A DNA stretch of 64,000 nucleotides, taken from NCBI GenBank assembly GCA_028287785.1, contig JAQBOZ010000028.1, forward strand, positions 310,001 through 374,000, read 5' to 3'. This DNA comes from Chlorobiota bacterium (GTDB taxonomy: Bacteria; Bacteroidota; Ignavibacteria; OLB7). The position numbers and the translations under genes are program-made. The first letter of the stretch is position 1. Each line of letters opens with the position of its first letter. The notes beneath the pieces were generated by a model. The model did not search any database and was not told the DNA's origin. It saw only the letters and a list, made by a program, of their open reading frames with translations. Shown here in pieces: positions 8,347-17,290 of the stretch.

Positions 8347-8388
8347 GTTGGTAAACAGTCCGCCAGCATACAATTCACAAGCGCGCTC

Positions 8389-9699
8389 ATGGGTTCCAGA
8401 CGCAACGCTCTCGACCGGCTCTGGGATATCATCATCTCGATTGCCGCGACAATCTCCGCGATCGATATCCCGCTGCGGCTGGTGCTGCCGCGCCACGGCG
8501 ACGGCTGGCTCTACACGGACTGGGCGCTCACCGCGCTCTTCTGCATCGATATCTTCATACGCCGCCGCCGCGCCGATGGGATCGCTCCAACATTTCTCGG
8601 ACGCCCCGCCGGGCCGGGATGGATGGCGCTCGATATTCTTGCGGCTCTCCCCGTTCAGATATTCGGTGTGGGAACGCCGCTGCATCTTCTCAGGCTTCTG
8701 AAGCTGCCGCGCGTGGCGCAGTTCATGCGCGTGCTCCGGCAACGCGGGGCATACAACGCCAATAAACTCCGGCTGATATTCTTCCCGTACTGGCTGGGCC
8801 TCTGCGCCCACTGGATCGCCTGCGGATGGATTGCCCTTCGCGCCGCCGGCGACTCCGATTCCTTCTCCACCTATTTTCACGCGATCTACTGGTGCGTCAC
8901 CACGCTTACCACCGTCGGCTACGGCGATGTGACGCCGGCAAATAATTCGCAGCGTTTCTATGCGATGATCGTGATGATCATCGGCGTCGGCGTCTACGGA
9001 TATGTCATCGGCAATATCGCGTCGCTGCTGGCGAATATCGATCCGGCGCGGACGAAATATATGGAAACCATGGAGCGGCTTACCGCGTTCATGCGCTATC
9101 GCCATATCCCGCACGATCTTCAGAATCGCATCCGCGATTATTATAATTACCTCTGGGAAAAACGCCTCGGCTACGATGAATCGGAAATCCTCGCCACCCT
9201 CCCCTCCAGCCTTGGCATCGAGGTCTCGATGTTTCTGAAACGGGATATCATCGAGCGCGTGCCGATGTTCAAGGGGGCAAGCCAGGAATTCATCAGGGAG
9301 ATCGCGCTGCGGATGCGGCCGATGATCTTCACGCCGAATGATTATGTCTTCCATGCCGGCGAGCCGGGACGCGAGATGTATTTCATAAGCCAGGGAGTGC
9401 TGGAAGTGGTCTCCGCCGATGGCGCCGATGTCTATTCAACACTCACCGACGGGGATTTCTTCGGTGAAATCGCGCTGCTGCTCGGCCAGCCCCGCACCGC
9501 CAGCATCCGCGCCGTCAGCTATTGCGATCTCTACCGGCTGGACAAGGAGATGTTCGAACGCGTCCTTGCGGATTATCCCGATATCGCCGAGCATATCGGA
9601 CGGATGACCAGGGAGCGACGCGAAAATGATGAGCGGCGGAACCAGGCGGCGGAAGCCACGACATCCGCATCCGCGACGGCCGAGGCGCCGACGGAATAA
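8389..9699 (+). CDS. Cyclic-nucleotide-gated potassium channel
   Basis: 436 residues from the chosen ATG. Membrane helices S1-S6 occupy about residues 10-230, with the selectivity filter TVGYGD at 175-180 indicating K+ selectivity. A C-linker and a cyclic-nucleotide-binding domain (about 290-410) carry the phosphate-binding cassette FFGEIALLLGQPRTAS, including the conserved Glu and Arg. The frame is open to 8326, but the first 21 codons there are repeat sequence, so the ATG at 8389 (MGSRRNALDRLW) is preferred. The S4 region has several Arg and Lys residues (LLRLLKLPRVAQFMRVLRQR), so voltage may also be sensed. The protein would sit in the inner membrane and couple cAMP or cGMP level to K+ flux. 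Confidence 0.93.
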   Translation: MGSRRNALDRLWDIIISIAATISAIDIPLRLVLPRHGDGWLYTDWALTALFCIDIFIRRRRADGIAPTFLGRPAGPGWMALDILAALPVQIFGVGTPLHLLRLLKLPRVAQFMRVLRQRGAYNANKLRLIFFPYWLGLCAHWIACGWIALRAAGDSDSFSTYFHAIYWCVTTLTTVGYGDVTPANNSQRFYAMIVMIIGVGVYGYVIGNIASLLANIDPARTKYMETMERLTAFMRYRHIPHDLQNRIRDYYNYLWEKRLGYDESEILATLPSSLGIEVSMFLKRDIIERVPMFKGASQEFIREIALRMRPMIFTPNDYVFHAGEPGREMYFISQGVLEVVSADGADVYSTLTDGDFFGEIALLLGQPRTASIRAVSYCDLYRLDKEMFERVLADYPDIAEHIGRMTRERRENDERRNQAAEATTSASATAEAPTE

Positions 9700-9839
9700 T
9701 TTCATCGATATTCCGCATTCCGCGCAACCAGCCCGAGCGCCGACGGAATTCTCCGCGAGATGGAAGGATGAGCCGGGACGATTGTCGTAACTTTCCCGGA
9801 ACTGTTGTCGGGAGAGCGATCAACAATCCCCTTGAGCCG

Positions 9840-10256
9840 ATGAAAAAAGAATGGAAGCCGATACTCCTCCGTGATGCGAACAGCATTGCGCTGCTGAATA
9901 CGCTTTTCGAGCACGGCTGGTATCTGCGCGAATATTCCGACATGTTCCCCCCCTATCTGCTGTTCGATGTTTCCCCGGCCGATCTGCGCGCGCAATTGCT
10001 GCCCGATGCTCCTCCCCTTTCCGTCAACCCGCGTAGAAAAAAAGTGCCGATACTCATGCTGGAACGCGGAGAATCGACGAAGCGGCAGATGGCGCTGGAG
10101 GTGGTGCGGAACGCGCAGGGCTACAAGGATCTTGGGCTTTTCGAGGAAACGCTCCGAAAGGAGGCGCCCGAATGGGAATCGAAAATGGTGATGTCGCTCC
10201 CCGGCATCTGCTTTGTGATCATCGAACAGAAATCGGGCAGCATGTCCACGGAATGA
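9840..10256 (+). CDS. Hypothetical protein, 138 residues
   Basis: Soluble protein without signal peptide or membrane segments. The frame is open from 9768, but the ATG at 9840 (MKKEWKPILLRD) gives a natural N-terminus. Its stop overlaps an ATG at 10253 of the next gene's frame, so the two may be co-transcribed. No family recognised; the pattern of hydrophobic and charged residues is that of a small alpha/beta protein. Confidence 0.6.
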   Translation: MKKEWKPILLRDANSIALLNTLFEHGWYLREYSDMFPPYLLFDVSPADLRAQLLPDAPPLSVNPRRKKVPILMLERGESTKRQMALEVVRNAQGYKDLGLFEETLRKEAPEWESKMVMSLPGICFVIIEQKSGSMSTE

Positions 10257-10306
10257 ATCGCCGCGGTTGTTCACGGATTATTTTCAACGGAATTTATTTT
10301 CACAGC

Positions 10307-10789
10307 ATGCAGAGACGCTCTTCGAATTTCCTTTCCGGCGGCATGTCCGCTCTGTTGTTCCCGATCGCAATGATGATCGCCATCTCCTCATGCACATCGT
10401 TCAACCCGGAGAAGCTGCGGAAGGAGATCACCAGCGAGGAATCCCTCTGGAGAGGAGCGGCGCTGCGTGATTATTCATTCTATTATCGGATCGGATGCCT
10501 CTGCCCGCCGGAAGCCCAGCGTCCGGTGATCATCACCGTTCGCAATGGCTCCGTGGCCGGCGCCATCTACAGCGATACGCGCGGGCCGGTCCCGGCCGAT
10601 CTTCTCCCCAATTATCCGACGATCGACAAGTTGTTCAACGATCTGCGCGATGGAAGCGACGGCGCAAAGGATATGGATGTGCGGTTCGATCCCACCTACG
10701 GTTATCCCCGTTCCATGAACATCGAGGTGGAGGATGTGCCTGAGGGGGTGAATTTCTTCAGAGCCGACAGCGTGCGGCCGATCCGGTGA
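10307..10789 (+). CDS. Putative lipoprotein, DUF6174-like
   Basis: 160 residues. A signal peptide with lipobox ISSC gives an acylated cysteine at about residue 29. The mature part has the pattern DYSFYYRIGCLCPPE followed by VIITVRNGSVAGAIYSD and a Pro/Asp-rich tail ending in FDPTYGYP, which matches the arrangement of DUF6174 lipoproteins of unknown function. An ATG at 10253, overlapping the previous stop, is also in frame, but it places the signal peptide 18 residues inside the protein. The product is likely to be attached to the periplasmic face of a membrane. Confidence 0.72.
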   Translation: MQRRSSNFLSGGMSALLFPIAMMIAISSCTSFNPEKLRKEITSEESLWRGAALRDYSFYYRIGCLCPPEAQRPVIITVRNGSVAGAIYSDTRGPVPADLLPNYPTIDKLFNDLRDGSDGAKDMDVRFDPTYGYPRSMNIEVEDVPEGVNFFRADSVRPIR

Positions 10790-10850
10790 TGGAGATACCC
10801 TTCCTGGGTATATTATCCGGCATCAGGCGGAGCGTCCGGCATCCGTCTCT

Positions 10851-10869
10851 CCAGCCCCATCGGGGCTGG
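10851..10869. other. Short palindrome downstream of trhO
   Basis: CCAGCCCC/GGGGCTGG, a perfect 8-bp stem just after the 3' end of the leftward trhO gene and after the rightward lipoprotein gene. It may terminate one or both; there is no clear T run. It resembles the palindromic core of the MITE-like element. Confidence 0.5.
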
Positions 10870-10884
10870 ACGGGGGGACATTGC

Positions 10885-11817
10885 TCACCGATAAAACCGA
10901 TAATGCTCGCCGGTTTTTTCGGGGGAAAAATCGTGACGCCGGGCGCTCCGGCATGGCTCCGAGCATGAACGACGGTTCGGGATTTCGCACGCATCGCAGC
11001 AGAAGAACTGCGTATCGCAATCGAGGTTCGCGCAGTTCACGTAACGGTCGGAGACGGCGCCGCAGTGGAGGCAGTGGGAGATCACCCGTTCCTCCTCCAT
11101 ATTGACCGGCACCGCGACGCGCTCGTCGAAGACATAGCATTTTCCATCGAACAGCCGCCCGCGCGTCTCCGCGTCCTTTCCGTAACTGACGATGCCGCCG
11201 TGAAGCTGCGCCACGTCGGAAAATCCCTCGCGCACGAGAAATCCCGAGAATTTTTCGCACCGTATTCCGCCGGTGCAATAGGTGAGAATGGTTTTATTCT
11301 TGTACGCCGAGAGATTTTCCCGCACCCACCGGGGAAATTCCCTGAACGTCCCGACGTTCGGGCGGATGGCGTTGCGGAAATGCCCCAGATCGTACTCGTA
11401 GGTATTTCGCGCGTCGATCACGATCACATCATCACGCTGAAGCGCCTCGTGAAATTCCGCCGGCGCAAGGTGGCGGCCGGTAATGGCGTTCGGATCGATA
11501 TCATCCTCCAGCCCCATCGTCACAATCTCCTTCCGATACCGCACGTGCATTTTCCTGAACGTGTGATCATCCACCTGATCGATCTTGAACTCCATCGTCG
11601 CAAATCGCGGGTCCATCCTGAGCGCGTACATATACGCGCTGGTCTGATCGACGGTGCCGGAAATCGTCCCGTTGATCCCCTCGGACGCTATCAGGATTCT
11701 CCCACGCACGCCGAGCGATTTGCAGAACGCCAGATGCAGCGCGGTGTACGCCTCCGGCTCTTCGATCCGGACGTAGTTATAATAGAGCAGAACGCGATAC
11801 GGTTTTGATGCGGTCAT
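10885..11817 (-). CDS. trhO: tRNA uridine(34) hydroxylase (rhodanese-domain protein)
   Basis: 310 residues. An N-terminal acylphosphatase-like domain (1-100) precedes a rhodanese domain (about 120-215) with the active-site loop Cys181-TGGIR-Cys187, characteristic of TrhO (YceA). TrhO hydroxylates U34 in tRNAs to form 5-hydroxyuridine, a precursor of cmo5U/mo5U. The C-terminal tail (about 240-310) is Cys-rich (CLHC, CANLDC, CCDAC, C..PC), consistent with zinc binding as in the longer members. The length and the double Cys signature match the family. It stands alone between a lipoprotein gene and mutL. Confidence 0.93.
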   Translation of the reverse strand: MTASKPYRVLLYYNYVRIEEPEAYTALHLAFCKSLGVRGRILIASEGINGTISGTVDQTSAYMYALRMDPRFATMEFKIDQVDDHTFRKMHVRYRKEIVTMGLEDDIDPNAITGRHLAPAEFHEALQRDDVIVIDARNTYEYDLGHFRNAIRPNVGTFREFPRWVRENLSAYKNKTILTYCTGGIRCEKFSGFLVREGFSDVAQLHGGIVSYGKDAETRGRLFDGKCYVFDERVAVPVNMEEERVISHCLHCGAVSDRYVNCANLDCDTQFFCCDACEIPNRRSCSEPCRSARRHDFSPEKTGEHYRFYR

Positions 11818-11895
11818 TGCGATAACGTGATATCTCTGATGCGTTTAGCGTTGCGTGACATTGCATGACGTCGTATGACACATCGTCAACGTACC

Positions 11896-11924
11896 GTCGG
11901 GGCGGTTTTTAAAACCGCCCCGAC
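11896..11924. repeat. Palindrome of the GGGCGGTTTAAACCGCCC family
   Basis: GTCGGGGCGGTTTT and AAAACCGCCCCGAC form a near-perfect stem just downstream of the leftward mutL gene. Related copies occur at 21795, 22973 and 39305. It may serve as a terminator. Confidence 0.7.
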
Positions 11925-11940
11925 CAACAGCAACATATAA

Positions 11941-13845
11941 TCATGACGTCCTGCCGAACCGCCGGTCCAACTCCGCCAGATCGACACGGATGACGATCGG
12001 CCGGCCGTGCGGACAGACATACGGCATCGACGTTGCGAAAAGCTGTTCGACGAGGTTGAGCATTTCCGGCTCGGTGAGCGGATCGCCGGCCTTGATGGAG
12101 GCGCGGCACGCGAACGACGCGGCGATAAGATCGCGCTGGCCGGTCATCCCCATCCGCTGATATTCCTGGTACTGATCCAGCAGCTCGCGGAGGATCTCCC
12201 CCTCCTGCCCCGGTCGCACGTCGTTCGGCACGCCGGTGATCATCACCCGCTCCCCCTTCTCCAGCGAGATATCGAATCCCAGCCCCATAAGGTCGGTACG
12301 GATCTCCCGGAGCAGCGCGATCTCCACCGGCGATGACTTCATCTCCAGCGGAAAGAGCAACTGCTGCGACATCGGCATCGATGTCTTCATGCTCCGCAGC
12401 GCCTGTTCGTACAGAATCCGCTCGTGCGCCACATGCTGGTCCACGATCATCACGCCGGAACGGATCTGCGACATGATATACTTGTTGTGAATCTGCCAGA
12501 GCCCCGCGTGTTCCTCCGCATGCGCGTCCAGCGGGCGGACCTGCTGCTGGATCGTGGCGCCGGATGTGAAGTCGGAATGGGCATCGGTTCCGCCGGATGG
12601 CGGCGTTATCTGCGCGGTATCGGTCCCGCGCGGCTCGCCGAACAGCTCGCGGAAGGTGTCGTTGTTCATTCCGCCGCCGCTTCCGCGTTCATTCCGATAT
12701 CCCGCGCCGCCGCCCCAGGCTTCCTCCCGTTTCCGCTCGGGAGCAGGCGTGGCGGTGGGAAATGTCTCGGCGCGATCGTACTGCGGCAGCGCGAACCGGA
12801 GCGCGGCGATCACGCTTTCGGCGGTGTCGCCGGCGGGCATGGTCATCGCCGGGGTCAGGTTGTGACTGCTCAGCGTGGCGCGCGTCCCATCGCGCAGCAG
12901 ATGGTAGATCGCGTTCTCATCATCGAACTTCACCTCCGATTTCGTCGGATGGACGTTCACATCGACCCGCTCGGGATCGATCTCAAGAAACACCACGTAG
13001 GGAGGATAGCTCTGCGCGTCCATCAGATGCTCGTAGCCGGTGAAGATGGCGTGCGAGAGGAGTTTGCTGCTGATATGGCGGCCGTTGAGAAACATGTACT
13101 GATCGCTCCGGGATTTCCGCGCGAAGTTCGGCCGGCCAATAAACCCCGACGCCCTGATCCCATCGCCGATCGCCTCGAACGGAAGGAGCGCGTTCATCAT
13201 CTCGCTGTTGTAGATCGCGCCGATCCGCTCCTCCATCGTCCCCGGCGCCACGTTCAGCACCACGGAATCATCATCCGAAAGGGTAAACGCAACCTCCGGA
13301 TAGCAGAGCGCGAACCGCTGCATCACCTCGACGATATGCTTGAACTCCGTGGCGTTGGACTTCAGAAATTTCCGTCGCGCGGGGACCGAGAAGAAAAGAT
13401 TTTTGATGGCGATCGATGTCCCCGGCTCGCATGCCGTCCTGCTCACCTCCAGCACCTGGCCGTTCTCCACCCGCACCTGCGTCCCCAGCTCCTGATCCGC
13501 CTGACGGGTTTTCAGCTCCACCTGCGCCACCGACGCGATGGCCGCCAGCGCCTCGCCACGAAAGCCGAGCGTCATGATCCGGTCCAGATCCTCGGACGTG
13601 GCGATCTTGCTTGTCGCGTGACGGAGAAACGCCGTCTGCGCGTCCTCCTCATCCATTCCCACGCCGTTGTCGCTGATATAAATCAATGATTTTCCCGCGT
13701 TCCGCACCACCACCGCCACCTGCGTGGCGCCGGCATCCAACGCGTTCTCCACAATCTCCTTCACCACCGATTCGGGACGCTGCACCACCTCGCCGGCGGC
13801 GATCTTGTTGGCGAGAGACTCGGGAAGTCTATGTATTCGGGACAT
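11941..13845 (-). CDS. mutL: DNA mismatch repair protein MutL
   Basis: 634 residues. The GHKL ATPase domain carries KIAAGEVV and ENALDAGA (motif I) and ISDNGVGM and TLGFRGEA (motifs II and III). The C-terminal dimerisation domain (about 440-630) holds the endonuclease motif DQHVAHERILYE near residue 468, with Val in place of the usual Ala at the fourth position, plus ACRASIKAG and CPHGRP metal-binding motifs. It is therefore an endonuclease-type MutL of a MutH-lacking organism. A variable Pro/Gly/Thr-rich linker joins the domains. It acts with MutS (not in the window) to nick the new strand. It lies downstream of crtC on the same strand, with a hairpin between. Confidence 0.96.
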   Translation of the reverse strand: MSRIHRLPESLANKIAAGEVVQRPESVVKEIVENALDAGATQVAVVVRNAGKSLIYISDNGVGMDEEDAQTAFLRHATSKIATSEDLDRIMTLGFRGEALAAIASVAQVELKTRQADQELGTQVRVENGQVLEVSRTACEPGTSIAIKNLFFSVPARRKFLKSNATEFKHIVEVMQRFALCYPEVAFTLSDDDSVVLNVAPGTMEERIGAIYNSEMMNALLPFEAIGDGIRASGFIGRPNFARKSRSDQYMFLNGRHISSKLLSHAIFTGYEHLMDAQSYPPYVVFLEIDPERVDVNVHPTKSEVKFDDENAIYHLLRDGTRATLSSHNLTPAMTMPAGDTAESVIAALRFALPQYDRAETFPTATPAPERKREEAWGGGAGYRNERGSGGGMNNDTFRELFGEPRGTDTAQITPPSGGTDAHSDFTSGATIQQQVRPLDAHAEEHAGLWQIHNKYIMSQIRSGVMIVDQHVAHERILYEQALRSMKTSMPMSQQLLFPLEMKSSPVEIALLREIRTDLMGLGFDISLEKGERVMITGVPNDVRPGQEGEILRELLDQYQEYQRMGMTGQRDLIAASFACRASIKAGDPLTEPEMLNLVEQLFATSMPYVCPHGRPIVIRVDLAELDRRFGRTS

Positions 13846-13880
13846 ATCAGTCTATTGAATTACTTCCAGTATTCGGATTG

Positions 13881-13905
13881 GCTCCCCCGGATGCCGGCGG
13901 GGGTC
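13881..13905 (-). other. Hairpin between crtC and mutL
   Basis: GGCTNNCCCCC pairs with GGGGGAGCC directly after the crtC coding sequence. It has no T run, so it is a weak terminator or mRNA-stability element. Confidence 0.35.
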
Positions 13906-14965
13906 AGCCGCGACGGACCCTGAACTTAACGAATGGCCTGAACGGGGCAACGCCAAGACGGGACGGACGGAGAAATTCGGTGATGCCGATCCCCTCGATA
14001 CTTTCCTCCCCTTCCCTCTCCACGCGGATGCTGGAGAGAAACCGGTGATAAAACGGGCCGGAATCGAGCGTGCTTTTTCGTTCCACGCGCATCCTGAGCC
14101 GGCCATCGGCGGCCGTGCCGGAAATCCCCGCCGGATAGGAGAGCGATGACCAGTGCCGACGGCGCGGACCCTCCAGCAGCGTAACATCGCCGATCATCCG
14201 CCCGGCGCGACCCTCCTCCAACAGCAGCATCCGCGTGAACGGCGCACCGCCATCATCCGGAAGGACCGCGAAGTAGACGAACACCTTCCCTTCTGAGTGG
14301 AGCCGTCCCCAATGCCAGTCGGCGTGAAGATGATGGAGCGGTTCCAGCCCGAAATTCCTGTCGTGATAGGCGCTGCCGGAAAATCTGACGCGCTGGACGC
14401 CGCGACCGAATCGCCAGAGATCGAGCCGCGCGGTGAAATCTCCGCCGGGAGCGGCCGGAACCCAGAAGTGCCCGCCGGATGTTGGGTGGTACGGAACGCC
14501 TGACGCAACCGAATCGGGCCGGTGCGGGACCACGGAGATATCCCCCACCAGCCGGCTCCGCCCGAATGGGAGCTTCGTGTCGAAATCGAGAAAATAATCG
14601 GTGCCGCCGGTTCGCCGGTTCTCCCCGCCACGCGCCGCGTTGCCGGCCAAGCGGACATCGGGAAGATGATCGCTCGCCGAAAAAAGTTCGCGCGGTCGCT
14701 CCTGGAGCGTATAGAAAACCCGCCGGCCGCGATGGTAGAGATTGAAGTTGAACGCGGCGTAATCCGCCGGATCGGGGGCCGTCCCGCCGGCCCGGTGCCG
14801 GTCGATGGCGGCCGTGTAGTACGGCGACATCGGGCAGCCGCGAAACCAGATGGCGACAAAGCCCCACTCGCCATCGTCCGACAATCCGTCGAAATAGCTC
14901 CACTCGTACGATCCCGGCGTATCCAGGTTGTGGAAATGATCCTCGGACGGCTGTAGAACGATCAT
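13904..14965 (-). CDS. crtC: Carotenoid 1,2-hydratase (hydroxyneurosporene synthase) CrtC-like
   Basis: 353 residues from ATG at 14965 (MIVLQPSEDHFHNLD). The sequence has the lipocalin-like beta-sandwich layout of CrtC/AttH proteins: GSYEWSYFDGLSDDGEWGFVAIWFRG at the N-terminus, a central GGHFWVPAAPGGDF and the HDRNFGLEPLHHLHADWHWG block with conserved His and Trp. CrtC hydrates the psi-end of carotenes to a tertiary alcohol. The frame continues upstream through three tandem copies of a repeat (giving a spurious 94-residue extension), which I exclude. The divergent neighbour is a CruC-like glycosyltransferase, so the two would act in series to make a carotenoid glycoside. Confidence 0.88.
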   Translation of the reverse strand: MIVLQPSEDHFHNLDTPGSYEWSYFDGLSDDGEWGFVAIWFRGCPMSPYYTAAIDRHRAGGTAPDPADYAAFNFNLYHRGRRVFYTLQERPRELFSASDHLPDVRLAGNAARGGENRRTGGTDYFLDFDTKLPFGRSRLVGDISVVPHRPDSVASGVPYHPTSGGHFWVPAAPGGDFTARLDLWRFGRGVQRVRFSGSAYHDRNFGLEPLHHLHADWHWGRLHSEGKVFVYFAVLPDDGGAPFTRMLLLEEGRAGRMIGDVTLLEGPRRRHWSSLSYPAGISGTAADGRLRMRVERKSTLDSGPFYHRFLSSIRVEREGEESIEGIGITEFLRPSRLGVAPFRPFVKFRVRRG

Positions 14966-14980
14966 GCGTTTTGCTGATGG

Positions 14981-15187
14981 GCGCCCGGGGCGATGCCCCG
15001 GGCGCCGGAATATTGCGCCCCGCTGGGGCTTGGGGGAGAATGCAGGCGCGGAAAATCGCCCCGGGCGCCGGAATATTGCGCCCTGTTGGGGCTTGGGGGA
15101 GAATGCAGGCGCGGAAAATCGCCCCGGGCACCAGAGTATTGCGCCCTGTTGGGATTTGGGCGAAAGTGTATGCGCGGAACCCCGCCC
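14981..15187. repeat. Three tandem 63-bp units of the two-hairpin repeat
   Basis: Copies of (CCCC)GGGCGCCGGAATATTGCGCCC followed by the TGGGGCTTGGGGGAGAA tail repeat at 63-base spacing (offsets 14998, 15061, 15124), the last one diverged. Since 63 is a multiple of three, the repeats stay open in frame with crtC. It lies between the divergent crtC and glycosyltransferase genes, where their promoters would be expected. Confidence 0.9.
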
Positions 15188-15250
15188 CGAGTGAATCCCG
15201 CACCCCTTTAAGGGGGCAGGGGGTAAAATAGCGGAAGGCCGTATCATTCC

Positions 15251-16429
15251 ATGGCGGCGCGCTCCGCGCGATCCAGGTTTCCGGAATTCCGAACGATGCT
15301 CCTCTATCAGATCATGATCACCGGGCTGCTGCTGATTCCATTCGCGGTGGCGCTCCGGAATTTTTTTTCATTCGCCGTGATCCGGCGGGATGATGTGCCG
15401 CACGCCTTTCCGCGCGTTTCCGTGCTGGTCCCGGCGCGGAACGAGGAGCGATCGATCGAGCGATGCGTCCGCTCGCTGCTGGCGCAGGAATATCCGGCGA
15501 TGGAGGTGATCGTGCTGAACGATGATTCGAGCGACGCGACCGGGAAAATCCTGGCGACAATCGCGCGGGATGATTCCCGGCTAAAGATGATCGACGGCGC
15601 GACGCTTCCGGCCGGATGGATCGGAAAGAACTGGGCGTGCCACCAGTTGAGCCGCGCCGCCGATGGCGACTGGCTGTTCTTCACCGATGCCGACACATGC
15701 CATGCGCCGCAAAGCATCCGCGCCGCCGTTGCGCTGGCAGAGCGTCGCAACCTGGCGCTTCTCTCCGGCGTCCCGCTCCAGCGGATGGAAGGTTTCTGGG
15801 AGCGGGCCATCATCCCGATGACGCAGTTTCTCTACTTCGCGTGGCTGCCGAACCGCTGGATCACCGAGCGCCGCAACCCGAAATTCTCCGCCGCCAACGG
15901 CCAGCTCCTGATGATCCGTCGCGACGCGTACGATGCAATCGGCGGGCACGCCGGGTGCCGGAGGAATCTTGTGGAGGATATCCTGCTGGGTCGCACCGCG
16001 AAGGAACGGGGATTCCGGACCGCGCTGGCGACCGCAGTGGAAACCGCGGAGTGCAGGATGTACCGATCGCTCGATGAGATCGTGGAGGGCTTTTCGAAAA
16101 ATCTTTTCCCTGGGCTCGGCTACAGTTTCGCGGCGCTGGCGTCCTTCATCATCTCATCGCTCCTTCTGTACACGGCTCCCGTTGTGTTCCTGATTGCCGG
16201 CATCATCACCGGCCGGATTTCTCCCGAGCTGACGTGGCTGCCGCTGGCGCAGCTCGCGCTTGCCGGAGCGATCCGCGGGATGCTCGCCATCCGTTTCCGG
16301 ATGGGATGGGATCAGATATTCCACCAGCCCGTTTCGGCGGCGATGGCCGCGCTGATCGGCATCAACTCCGCCCGCGTCTCCCGCTCGAAACGTGGGACAA
16401 CCTGGAAGGGGCGGGCGTATCGCCGTTGA
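15251..16429 (+). CDS. cruC: Family 2 glycosyltransferase, CruC-like (carotenoid glycosylation)
   Basis: 392 residues (377 from an alternative ATG at 15296, MLLYQIMITG). A membrane helix near the N-terminus precedes a GT-A domain with VSVLVPARNEE, NDDSSD, the metal-binding FTDADT and the acceptor region LVEDILLGRTAKERG; two or three C-terminal helices (about 280-370) complete the topology. This arrangement is that of hydroxychlorobactene/diaponeurosporenoate-type glycosyltransferases (CruC, CrtQ). Divergent from crtC: in Chlorobi, CrtC hydrates and CruC glucosylates the psi-end. Substrate assignment is inference from this neighbour. The upstream repeat array would separate the two promoters. 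Confidence 0.85.
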   Translation: MAARSARSRFPEFRTMLLYQIMITGLLLIPFAVALRNFFSFAVIRRDDVPHAFPRVSVLVPARNEERSIERCVRSLLAQEYPAMEVIVLNDDSSDATGKILATIARDDSRLKMIDGATLPAGWIGKNWACHQLSRAADGDWLFFTDADTCHAPQSIRAAVALAERRNLALLSGVPLQRMEGFWERAIIPMTQFLYFAWLPNRWITERRNPKFSAANGQLLMIRRDAYDAIGGHAGCRRNLVEDILLGRTAKERGFRTALATAVETAECRMYRSLDEIVEGFSKNLFPGLGYSFAALASFIISSLLLYTAPVVFLIAGIITGRISPELTWLPLAQLALAGAIRGMLAIRFRMGWDQIFHQPVSAAMAALIGINSARVSRSKRGTTWKGRAYRR

Positions 16430-16752
16430 ATATTCCGTGCATCTGAGCGTCCGGCGTGAGACAATCGATGCTGTTACCTCGGAGGACAACTCCAGCGATT
16501 CCACCAGCCACTGCACGGCGGCCGCCGGAACCCCGGCCTGGACCACGGTTTCCCGACCGATCGGTCGATTGATGGGAGTTATGAAGAAAACTTCATCGTA
16601 AAATCTGCATTTGTGCTGCTCGCGGGCTTGTCTGTGACCTGTATATGCAGTAATATCGTTACCTGGAAAAAGCCCTCTGTTGCGCGGTGGTGGCAGGTCT
16701 CCCGAACATCACTCCGATGACTTCATAAGACGACTTTCTACAAGGCATAATC
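16430..16752. other. Intergenic stretch
   Basis: No gene recognised. A weak promoter-like match TTGT-N19-TAATATCG lies at 16628-16658, about 95 bases before the small membrane protein gene. Confidence 0.4.
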
Positions 16753-17184
16753 GTGCTGCGACGATCCACACAATTCCGCATCGATGGTCCTCAGCGGCCC
16801 ACCGATCCCGTCGAGGGAGGGCGGCCGCGCCGTCGCGGGGATCGTCATACGCTTGGCTCGATTATCTGGCTGGCGATGATCCGCCTTACCATCACGATCT
16901 TCGTTGCATGGTATCTGAGGGATCATTTCTTCAGCCAGAACTATGGAGAGTGGTGGGCGATCACCATCGGCGCCATCTACGGCATCGCCATCTATCCCGC
17001 GCAGATCCAGTACGCATATTTCAAGCGGACCAGCAAGCGGCTGATCGAGCAGACCCTCTGCTCAAGCTGCCGCTACTTCAACCCAGAAGGTCTTCATTGC
17101 ATGCAGCTGGACGAACACGTCTCCGAATACTATCTCCCATGCGAGGGCGAAGGCTGGGAGCCGAAATCGTTCGACGATATCTGA
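16753..17184 (+). CDS. Small membrane protein with a C-terminal four-cysteine cluster
   Basis: 143 residues. A basic N-terminus (about 1-33) is followed by two hydrophobic segments (about 36-55 and 68-85), then a charged tail containing CSSC, a third Cys in GLHC and a fourth in YLPC, together suited to one zinc or an Fe-S site facing the cytoplasm. No family recognised. The first ATG is used; no Shine-Dalgarno sequence is apparent. It is followed by the phosphodiester glycosidase gene on the same strand, with about 106 bases between. Confidence 0.6.
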   Translation: MLRRSTQFRIDGPQRPTDPVEGGRPRRRGDRHTLGSIIWLAMIRLTITIFVAWYLRDHFFSQNYGEWWAITIGAIYGIAIYPAQIQYAYFKRTSKRLIEQTLCSSCRYFNPEGLHCMQLDEHVSEYYLPCEGEGWEPKSFDDI

Positions 17185-17290
17185 TCGCCACTCCGTGGGC
17201 TCACCGCCCCAGGATCACCGGTTCGCTCCATCCCTCCGTCCGCTCTTTCCGAATTCCACATCCTTGATCGCCGATATCCGATACAGAGCT

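Noticed and set aside
8326-8388. Longer N-terminus of the K+ channel (start 8326 or 8341)
   Set aside because: The codons come from the palindromic repeat unit; ATG at 8389 gives the natural channel start.
12424-13689. 421-residue plus-strand ORF opposite mutL
   Set aside because: Shadow frame; the minus-strand MutL has all family motifs.
14981-15187. CRISPR array or N-terminal repeat domain of CrtC
   Set aside because: Three tandem units without unique spacers; the encoded residues match the same repeat elsewhere in non-coding positions and are not part of CrtC homologues.
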